Source: Adiantum capillus-veneris (lineage: Eukaryota; Streptophyta; Polypodiopsida; Polypodiales; Pteridaceae). Taken from it: DNA of 64,000 nucleotides. Under the pieces are notes generated by a model. That model saw only the letters and a program-made list of their open reading frames with translations, searched no databases and was not told the origin of the DNA. Each line of letters starts with the position of its first letter. Position 1 is the first letter of the stretch. Positions 56,086 through 64,000 of this stretch are shown one piece after another. The DNA is taken from the NCBI GenBank assembly GCA_014529385.2, contig CM043966.1:97586087-97650086 (forward strand), written 5' to 3'. Made by a program: the position numbers and the translations under genes.

Positions 56086-57486
56086 CTACAAATGTGATTC
56101 GTATCGTAGGTTGTCGATGGTCAAGGTTGGGCCGAATATTTTGCTTTCGTGGGTGAAAAAGCCGGTGTAAAAAGCTTCTTCGAATGTTTGCATGTGGAAG
56201 CTAGGCAAAAACATAATCCTTTGGTATAGGAGGTGTAACACATTTGGAGAAGGCTGCAATGAAAGATCGTACATCATATCAGTCACCGTGTCGGCCGTCG
56301 ATAGTAGACTCGAGGTCGTGGCTTTATCTGGTGCGAACACTTCAATGCAAGCTAAGAGAGTCCTGCAGATTTTCTTGAGCATCTGACATGAAAGGTCAGG
56401 AGAGCCAGTAAAGAGCTTGATGGTGCCCGTTAGGGTTTTCACCATGTAGGCTTTACCTATTCTCTCTCCTGCCTTTGGTCCTGGCATCCTGGGATAATTA
56501 AGCCAATTTGGCTTCTTTTCTGCAATCCTGCCATGCTCTTTCCAGTTTCTGACTCTTGGCACCGGGCAGAAGGTTGCATCCTCTCGAATCTCCTTTGGTG
56601 CCTCCACCAAGTAGATGAGGTAGGCTGGGTATTTGTTCAGCCAACCTTTCCTCCATCTAGGTTGTGAATCTACTATCTTCTTTGATTGTTCCTCCTTTGT
56701 GATGTCGCCTTCGTAAAGAGCGACATACTGCTCCTCCTCTATTCTCTTTTTCTTCTTTAGCACTTCAAATTTCATCAAAGGGAAAGGCAGGATGGGTTGC
56801 ATCCACTGTTCATGGAGCACTTTTGTGTCTAGTCCCTGAAGTCTAATGGAGATTAGGAGTCTCCTCTCCCATTCCATTTCCGCCTTGGCACTCTCCTCTG
56901 CTGACTTTTCTATTTGGTCATGGAGCCTTTGTTCTTCTTCTTCAGAGATTCTTGAAGTCGAGGCCACCTCTTGAGCTGGGGCTGGATCTTCAATTGTGGT
57001 TGCCTCTCCCGTTTCTGGTACCTCTATGGCTGCTCCACCTGATTCTTCTTGTGGTGTCTCTGTCTCTCTTCTTTGTTGCTCTTGTAGATCTTGGAGCTGT
57101 TTGCAGAGGGCCTCATTCTCTGTCCGTAGTGTTTGATTTTCTAATGTGAGCCTCTCCTCTGCGGCCAATGATCCCTCCGCAATGTGCAACCTTTGCACTT
57201 GCTCTAATCTTAGCTCTCTTTGTAAGCTTCGGACCTGGTCTTCCAACACTGGTACGATAGCTCCCTCTTGTTCGGTTCCTGCTCTGCTAGCTCTAGAGGT
57301 AGACCTGAGTCTAGTGATTGTTCTTTCTTGGAGCTCGACTCTCTCCCTTAGCTCAATGAGCTCATCCTTGGCCGCCTCCAACTCATCCTCTATCCGTTCC
57401 CTTGCTTCCTGTGCACTTGTTACTTCTCTTGAAGCCTCGGCTAGTTGGACTATCAAGCCGTCTCTCTCGTTTTCTGCGTCATAGAG
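56086..57486 (-). CDS. Element D extra ORF: coiled coil plus conserved C-terminal domain (5' truncated)
   Basis: An open frame runs from the junction with the C LTR (57486) down to the stop at 56086, about 467 codons, with its true start lost to the C insertion. The N-terminal about 190 residues are heptad-rich (RIEDELEAAKDELIELRERV, LRTENEALCKQLQDLQEQQ) and predict a long coiled coil. After an acidic Thr/Ala linker a second helical part (EEQRLHDQIEKSAEESAKA) leads to a C-terminal domain of about 230 residues (RKGWLNKYPAYLIYLVEAP, FCPVPRVRNWKEHG, AYMVKTLTGTIKLF, FEEAFYTGFFTHESKIFGP). That domain is shared with the broken copy in E. It lies just upstream of the 3' LTR, the place of the extra or env-like ORF in Athila/Tat elements, but no transmembrane segment is visible. 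Function unknown. Confidence 0.75.
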   Translation of the reverse strand, partial: LYDAENERDGLIVQLAEASREVTSAQEARERIEDELEAAKDELIELRERVELQERTITRLRSTSRASRAGTEQEGAIVPVLEDQVRSLQRELRLEQVQRLHIAEGSLAAEERLTLENQTLRTENEALCKQLQDLQEQQRRETETPQEESGGAAIEVPETGEATTIEDPAPAQEVASTSRISEEEEQRLHDQIEKSAEESAKAEMEWERRLLISIRLQGLDTKVLHEQWMQPILPFPLMKFEVLKKKKRIEEEQYVALYEGDITKEEQSKKIVDSQPRWRKGWLNKYPAYLIYLVEAPKEIREDATFCPVPRVRNWKEHGRIAEKKPNWLNYPRMPGPKAGERIGKAYMVKTLTGTIKLFTGSPDLSCQMLKKICRTLLACIEVFAPDKATTSSLLSTADTVTDMMYDLSLQPSPNVLHLLYQRIMFLPSFHMQTFEEAFYTGFFTHESKIFGPTLTIDNLRYESHL

Positions 57487-58417
57487 TGTTGAGCCAGCAG
57501 AGGATCACACCCACATTTTTGCTCACACTCATCATTTTTGTAACCATTGATTGTAATAAATGTCTTTCCAACATTGATTTTGAATTGAGCCATTCATTAA
57601 GTAACGGGACTCAATTGAGTTTCCAGCTTGTAATCCCGAAGTAATTTCACTTGCTGATGTAATTAGTTAGAGATGTTCTCACCTCCAAGGCTGAGGTATA
57701 TAAGCCAAAGTTTTGTAACCTAAAGGGGATTCAGATTATTAATTAAATTGAGTTTTTGAGCGCCGTGACTGTGTCTGAGAGAGAGAGAGAGTCTTATCTA
57801 CTTGCTACGCAAGCTACGGAGCCGCCATTGGAGAAGTGACACCGCCATTGTGTTAGCAACGGCGAGAGCTACGCACAGATACCAAGAGTGCGCGCTATCG
57901 GCTTCTATGTGTGGTAAGTTCCTACGAGCTTCGATGTGAGTTTTCTTCCAACTCGTGTGTCGGAATGGAGTGTGCAGCATATCTATAGAACCACAACGAG
58001 TAGAGCTACACATTGGTACCATCGGGGTCAAGTTTCGATCACCTGTATTTTTCGGCATGTCTTCATACGCGTTTGCCACACGGAGTGGTTATAGGTTGAC
58101 TTTGCAGTTCAAGTCTTTAGGGTGTTGTTCTTACCTAGTGTATAGACTTCCCCTTGAGTTTGAGATCGATTCAATGATTCTAGATCCTGTTTCGTATAGC
58201 ATTCGTTCGTAGTACGGATTTCAGTCACTTGCGTATTCTAGAACTTAGATTTGATTTCCTTGGTAGTGATTGTCATTAGAAGGTCGAGTAGGTGATTTGA
58301 CACCCACCTAGTTGTTTCCATGCGCCTGCGGGTCAAGCTCCGTCCTCGTCTGACAAATTCTGTTGTTGGTTGAGTTCTCGCTATTTAGCTTCCGCTAGCA
58401 GCGTAACCACCTTAACA
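57487..58417 (+). mobile_element. Element C 5' LTR (931 bp)
   Basis: It runs from TGTTGAGCCAGCAGAGG to CCACCTTAACA and is followed by a primer site, so it is the 5' LTR of a plus-strand element that extends past the window. It interrupts the extra ORF of D. TAGAG (57482-57486) would be the target copy to look for beyond 64000. Confidence 0.92.
57697..57704 (+). promoter_or_regulatory. TATA box of C LTR
   Basis: TATATAAG within GAGGTATATAAGCCAAAG, about 210 bases into the LTR, conserved in D. Confidence 0.65.
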
Positions 58418-58419
58418 TT

Positions 58420-58437
58420 TGGCGCCGCTGTCGGGGA
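58420..58437 (+). other. Primer binding site of C (tRNA-Asp)
   Basis: TGGCGCCGCTGTCGGGGA begins three bases after the LTR and differs at two bases from the complement of the tRNA-Asp 3' end. Confidence 0.9.
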
Positions 58438-58953
58438 CGAGAGCCCTAAGTAGGTGACCTTAGACTAATCCTACGAGGTGAGTCGTATAAACTACTTTGT
58501 ATACTTTAGTTAGAAAAGATCTAGGAGTGGTGGACTCCGAAGATCTCGAGAGATACTAGGAAGTGGGGTATTCCTGGGTCTTCCGTGTTGACAGTATTTT
58601 TAGATTAGCTTAGATTTGTTTGTTGTTTTGTTGGTGTTGAGTAGTTGTTGATAGAAGAAGAATTTGCTAGTCTGTGAGTGGCAGTGGATCTCTTTAAAAT
58701 CGCAATTACCAAACCCATTTTATGATTAGGAATAGCTTAGGTAGGACTTCATTTGATCCTGATCTGGAGCTAGTAATCATTGGAGTATTTGCTTGATATG
58801 GTTGATTGCATGTTAGATCACTAAAACCGTCGAGTTAGTAGTGAAACTTGCAATAAACAAAAGTCAGAGAAATTTTCTGTGTATCTGGGAGTTGCTGAGC
58901 ACTTGAGAAAGCTTCAGGAAGGATTCTGTGCCAAAAAACTGGAAATCTGCAAC

Positions 58954-58983
58954 TTTAGACATCATACGCGTATGATGTCTAAA
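58954..58983. repeat. Leader palindrome in C, copy 1 (perfect, 30 bp)
   Basis: TTTAGACATCATACG followed by its exact reverse complement. Confidence 0.95.
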
Positions 58984-59241
58984 TGACCAAACAGAGACCA
59001 AAACAGAAATTTTGACTTTACCAAAGTGTTCAAAAGGGGGGTTGTACCCTAATTTCAACTTAAAACAAGAGCATTAACACTCAACGAAACCCAAAAAGAC
59101 AAGTCGGAGTCCAAGAAACGCAAAGAATAGGAAATTTTGGATTCAGATCTTGTTTTTACATTCAAACCTGACAAAAACACTTGAAACTCAATTATAAACA
59201 TTGGAGAAGGCTTAAAACCAAGAATAGTCAAAATCTGGGAC

Positions 59242-59271
59242 AAAAGACATCATACGCGTATAATGTCTTTT
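59242..59271. repeat. Leader palindrome in C, copy 2 (one mispair)
   Basis: AAAAGACATCATACG paired with CGTATAATGTCTTTT. Confidence 0.95.
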
Positions 59272-59367
59272 AGCACATCCACTACTTATTTTTGATATCT
59301 GACCTAACAAGATTGTTACAAACACTGTAGAAAGCAAAAATATCAAGTCTTGACCCAAATTGATGAA

Positions 59368-59395
59368 AAAGACATCATACGCGTATGATGTCTTT
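59368..59395. repeat. Leader palindrome in C, copy 3 (perfect, 28 bp)
   Basis: AAAGACATCATACG followed by its exact reverse complement. Confidence 0.95.
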
Positions 59396-59646
59396 GACCT
59401 AATTTTGGACATATTTTGATACTTTGCCAACACAGATCCATTGTAATAGCTGTCTAGAGGTTATATTTCAAGTTTCATCCCATTTGGATCACAATTGACC
59501 CAAAACAAGTCAAAAGCAGAAAATTGCCAAGAAAAGCCTAAATTAGCCATAACTTGCTCAAACAGAGTTCAAACTGAATTTTGTAGGTGGACAGAGCATA
59601 AGGGGGCTACTGAGAGTGAGCATAACCAAAATAGTCCAAATCTGTG

Positions 59647-59680
59647 AAAAAAGACATCATACACGTATAATGTCTTTTTT
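59647..59680. repeat. Leader palindrome in C, copy 4 (two mispairs)
   Basis: AAAAAAGACATCATACA paired with CGTATAATGTCTTTTTT. Confidence 0.9.
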
Positions 59681-59842
59681 AGCATAACTGCAACAAAATT
59701 CTCACTTGATGAAACAGAAGTTTTCCAACTGACAAGATTAAACAATTGATCAAGTATCAATCAGTTTGGATCAATTCTGACCACAAAAACTTGGAAAAAC
59801 AAATTTCCGAGACGGAGAAGTTAAAGTCCTTTAGGAGAATTG

Positions 59843-62800
59843 ATGAATTTGAGATCGGGCAGGAATCTCCAGAATAACCAACCAAAACAAGGGGAACAAG
59901 CAAGTGTCATATCAACCGAGGGAAGTGTAAACCAAAGTTGGGTGCAACCATTAGAGCCGATCTTTGAAGGAAGTGTCTCTGATACTTCTTCGGAGAGATC
60001 TTACGAGATTTTCACCGAACACTTGGAACACTTGAACCTGAACAACAGAGAAAATATGGCAGCAGGATCATCAAACCCTTCCGCCACAATGAAGCTATTG
60101 TTCATAAAATACCAGTACGACAATGAGCAAGGTGCCAAGATCTACAAAGATGGAATGGACCGCTATTGTGTAAAGATAGAGGAGAGACCTAGTGAGTTCA
60201 AGGACTTAGTGCCTGTGAGCTATAGCGGAGATAGATATCTAGATGACGAGGATACCATGTACTTGGTAGTCCTAAACCCTAACATTGTGGACAAGTGGGG
60301 ATTGATGGGCACCAAAGCCAAAGTAGATGAAGAACTTGAGGAGAAAGCACCAATAATGAACTTCCCTGATGCGAGGTTAAGAAGAGAGAATGAAACTACA
60401 AGGATCAACACTGATAACATCTATGTGGGGCTATATAAATATAATAATGGGGAGCAAGATCTCTATTATAGATGTGAAGAACCCTACACCGGAGAGTTGA
60501 CAGACCAAAAAAGACTTTATGTCTTTACCTACACAGAGAGATCGGAAGTGAAAATTGCTGCTTACGACAAGTATGGGAGGCAATACTCAACAATGGGCAA
60601 GAAATAATTAGAAGGATATACATACTTTGGGGGACCACTACATCAGTATTATGTTACTTCTAGCTCACAAAGACCAGCACCAACAAATGGATTGCAAAAC
60701 CCAATGACGACAGGAGGACAAAGAACCCAGGCTGCTGACTCTTTCAGTCAACCTCAGTACTCGAAGCCCGGACCAATGGGATCATTACATTCCAGAGAGT
60801 CAATGGATACGAATCGAGGTAGTGCAGTTCCAATCCCCACATATATCACTCCAGGTCCAAGGTTCGAAGCAGAACCATCACATTTACCTCCTAGTAGTAG
60901 ATTCAGGGCAGGGGAACCGACAAGGGTAACCCATGAGATCCATGATGCTAGAGAAAGCTTTAGCCGGGACACAGGAGCAATGAGATTGGTAGCAGACCAT
61001 AGACGTATGAGACCATCTCAAGTTGCGAAGTGTATGCCAAAGAAGTATGGTGGTTCACGAGATCCGTATGCACATGTGTCACTCTTTAAGCAAGTCTTAA
61101 GAGCTGAGCAGATAACAGATTTCCATACACAATACGAGGGATTTGGTCTTACTCTAGAAGGTACGGCATTGACATGGTTTCAACCACTGAACATAGGGGG
61201 ATTCCATGACATTGACCATTTGCTAAGAGAGTTTGCTGAGGAATTCTTAAAACGAGGGATTAAGCACAATACGGTCTCACAAATATATGCTTTTAAACAG
61301 AGAGAACACGAAAAAGTGAAGGAAGCTTCACTTCGTTTCAAACAATACATTGAGAGATGTCCAGTACGTGAACGACCACAAGATGACAAACTATCTGTTC
61401 TCTTTATTGAGGGACTGAGAAACGACACTCTCAAGAAGGACTTGCACTTGAAAGCTTGTACAAGTTTCGAGCAAGTAACGAGAGAAGCATTGTACTTAGT
61501 GGATAACTGTACGGTTTATGGAGAGGTGTCAGCGGATACAGATTTTGCATCCAGTAGCTCTTCCTCCTTAGCGAGCGAGACTACCACTAAAAAGAATGTT
61601 CAAACAACAACCATGCCAAATGTAGAGCAAATGATAGAAGAGGCTCTAAAAAGGATGGCACCATACCAAAAACCATTGCCAAAACCACTGAAATGGTGTG
61701 CTATTGAACAAAAATGGACAAACCATCCAACAGAGGAGTGCTATTACAACAAAGGGTATGTAAGGGAGCGTCAGTATGCACCTCCTGCTCAATTAGCACC
61801 ACCTCAAGTACATCCAATACCTCGATACCCAATGGCAAATGTACCAGGACCTATGGAGATAGAAAGACCGCAACCGGTATTGGGACAACAACCACCTTTA
61901 CTAAGAGCAAGACCAGTGGGCATTAGATATGCACCAACCTTAGATACTCAAGAAGAACAAGCCCTAGTGCCTATTCAAGCCTATTATGAAGAATCTGGTG
62001 CACACATGTCTCCAACTGTGTATTACCCACCAGAAGAACCCAAACAACCAGAACCATGGGGCATGATTGGGAATGTTGGAATACCAACAGTTACAAGTGC
62101 TTTTGATGAAGAGAGATACAATTTGGACGCAAGAACATTGATGTTCATAGCTCATGGAGGGTTAACAGGACAAAGACCATCCTATCCACAAAGGACGAAT
62201 CAAGTGGGACCAAGACCAGCACTAGGACCTTGTTACAAGTGTGGAGGTGACCATCTGATGAATGTTTGTCCACATACAGAAATCATTAGAATTAACGCTT
62301 ATTGCACTGAGTGTGGGGTTACTCACTTCATTGAGGATTGTTCAAAGAATCCAAACAAAGTGCAAAAGACGACATTGAATATGCTAGAAACTATTCCTAC
62401 CAGCAGTGGGTCTGAAAATGAAACTCTGATACCAACACAAGTTGTTACTAGAGCTCAAGCTAAGAAAACCACTAGAGAACCTGAGAAGGGAAAGTTAGCG
62501 ATTGAAGTGGTTAGTCAAGGACCGCGGAGTCAGAGAAACACATGGAAAGCTAGAAAAGCACGCATGAAGTTGAGAAAAGAACGTGAAGACGCTATTCTAG
62601 CTGAGGAACTAAAGCGAACTAAAGATAGATTGGAAAAACTTGAGAGTCAAAACGGGAAACGAGAGATGAACCCGGAAAGAACGAAACAAAAGAGTATCAA
62701 AGAAACAACGAGCTTAAGCTCAGGGGGATCAGTGCTAGTCGACAAAGTACACGAACCATTGGACGCACTGATGAGAGCTTACGAAGCTAGGTTAAAGAAC

Positions 62801-64000
62801 AACCAAACACAAGAACAGAGGTGGATGACATACCCAAACGCGGAATTGGAAAAGCAGAGACTTGAAATGTGCCAGAGAATGATCGAGACTACACAAGCCT
62901 TATTAGAACCACCAAGAGAAACAATGAATTGTGGAACGGAAAACCCAATTCAGCAAGAGACTATCATTTCACGGGTAGTTGAAAAGACTCCCAGTGCACA
63001 AAAGCCTGAAAATACACACAAGGATGACCGCATAGTATTGAACACAACCGATCAGGAGATAGAGAGTTTTCATCCAGTCATACAGAATTCTTACGGAAGA
63101 GATGAGGATTACAATGAATTTCGGAAACAAGTGAGAGAGGCAAACTTTGCAAACGAGCTAAGTTGCCAAGCTAATCAGACAAATTGGGAAAAGGAAATCA
63201 AGAATCCTCCCATAGTGGAATTTGAGGCAGGATCTCAAGCGGACTTGGATCTGCAATCTTACTGGGGAGATGGGGGCTCTGTTAGAACAATGGAGAGCAA
63301 ACCTCATTCCCTGAATACCTTACCTTCATACTTAGGAGAGTATGAAGCAAAATCCGAGATTAGAGCACTTCCCTCACGAAGAATCTCATCAGAAAAAGTC
63401 ATGGACTCGCAAGGATTGATAGAGATCTTGTCAACACCAGTAACATGCACTATCACTCTAGCTGAGCTTTTGAGGCTAAGACCACATATGTGGACCACTG
63501 TAGGAAAATGCTTGGAGAAATTTGGGATAAAAGACCCAACATCGAGACTGCAAGAGGGTATACAAGAGCTGAGTAAACCACAAAAGAACGCTAAGCCTGT
63601 ACCCTTAAACAAGGTCGGAGAGTATTGCGAAGGTGAAGAGGGGAATACAACCTTACCAGTTGAATCCCAAGGAGTGAACACAATGGCAATACTAGACAGG
63701 GGAGCTGGGGTAGCCATTGCTACAAAAGAAATCTGGAAAAAATGGGGAAAACCAACAATAAGGAAGACTAGGTTGAAACTCCAATCAGTAGATGGACACA
63801 TGGAGAAACCTATGGGGTTATTAGAAAAAGTCGTAGTGACTTCTTGCGGCATTGAATACGAACATACTTTTGCTATTGTCGATTTTGGCAAGGAGAATAA
63901 CTATGATATCATACTGGGAAGACCATTCATGAGACAGTTAAAAATGGTCCAGAATTGGGGCTACGATCACATATACCTGAGAAATATGGAAACCACTACA
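59843..64000 (+). CDS. Element C gag-protease polyprotein (runs off window)
   Basis: ATG at 59843 gives MNLRSGRNLQNN. The frame meets one TAA at 60605-60607 and then stays open in the same frame to the last base, about 1131 codons. In order: an N-terminal region, the gag core (about 61010-61500: GGSRDPYAHVSLFKQVLRAE, GFGLTLEGTALTWFQ, LRFKQYIERCPVRERP), a Pro/Gln-rich stretch, and two short zinc knuckles CYKCGGDHLMNVC (about 62231) and CTECGVTHFIEDC (about 62305). A basic helical part (KARKARMKLRKEREDAI) and a long acidic linker follow. The aspartic protease is at about 63680-63960 (MAILDRGAGVAIATK, IILGRPFMRQLKMVQNW). The protease box reads D-R-G where B has D-S-G and A has D-G-G. RT should follow beyond the window. 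The TAA is one C-to-T change from CAA; mutation or readthrough cannot be told apart. Confidence 0.85.

Larger units (their letters stand above)
58438..59842 (+). repeat. Leader of C with repeated palindromes
   Basis: 1.4 kb without a gene between primer site and gag. Loosely repeating blocks (CCAAATCTGTGAAAAAAGAC versus CAAAATCTGGGACAAAAGAC) carry four copies of one palindrome at 58954, 59242, 59368 and 59647. Their spacing is about 288, 126 and 279 bases. Confidence 0.8.

Noticed and set aside
1-64000. tRNA or rRNA genes
   Set aside because: No cloverleaf with a GGTTCGAATCC-type T arm and no rRNA core sequence was noticed. The tRNA-like words seen are retroelement primer sites.

Overview
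This window looks like repeat-dense nuclear DNA of a land plant. The evidence is the kind of content present: Ty1/copia and Ty3/gypsy LTR retrotransposons, tRNA-Asp-type primer binding sites, GT-AG introns, long (GA)n/(CT)n arrays and degenerate satellites. I see no intact housekeeping gene, tRNA, rRNA or CRISPR array. The lineage cannot be fixed from sequence alone; a large-genome plant (fern, lycophyte, gymnosperm or similar) is my guess.

Layout. 1-7.6 kb holds a degenerate satellite, a 0.94 kb foldback element, a dead minus-strand copia gag-protease and microsatellites. 7.7-11.2 kb holds a satellite with dimeric higher-order structure, then a dead protein-kinase-like gene and unrecognised coding-like sequence. 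11.4-28.4 kb is a nest. A copia pol is interrupted by gypsy element B (plus strand). B carries a 3.0 kb solo LTR in its gag (5 bp target duplication) and a 1.3 kb inverted-repeat element in its RT. B is then cut by the 3' LTR of a minus-strand relative, E. E is in turn truncated at a terminus resembling that of the foldback element. 30-34.4 kb holds two convergent, intron-containing, damaged genes of unrecognised type. 34.7-36.5 kb is GA arrays interspersed with about 68 bp palindromes. 36.5-38.1 kb is a broken gag-like gene.

39.5-54 kb is the most unusual part. A very young 9.3 kb LTR element (A, 41014-50332) has 582 bp LTRs that differ at only two sites by eye and a perfect GTTGT target duplication. 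It codes for gag and protease but no RT, RNase H or integrase. A has split an older locus. On its right side is a five-exon minus-strand gene (50439-52029). It starts with the exact histone H3 tail MARTKQTARK, continues into an H3-like segment (PKLPFQRVVREI) and then into a SENP8/Ulp1-like C48 cysteine protease, with a Pro/Ser/Thr-rich end. Its frame is kept across four introns and broken only by four nonsense codons, each one C-to-T change from a sense codon. An array of palindromic units (52318-52690) separates it from a divergent, uninterrupted 374-codon gene (52855-53979) with its own TATA box.

55-64 kb is a second nest. Minus-strand element D (3' LTR plus a coiled-coil ORF) is interrupted by plus-strand element C of the same family. 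C has a 5' LTR, a PBS, a leader with four copies of a 28-34 bp palindrome, and a gag-protease frame open to the window end except for one TAA. A, B and C share gag N-termini (LRSG/LKSG), short CX2CX3HX4C zinc knuckles and tRNA-Asp primer sites, so they appear to be one broad gypsy lineage (Athila/Tat-like by primer). C-like elements are plausible, though unproven, helpers for A.
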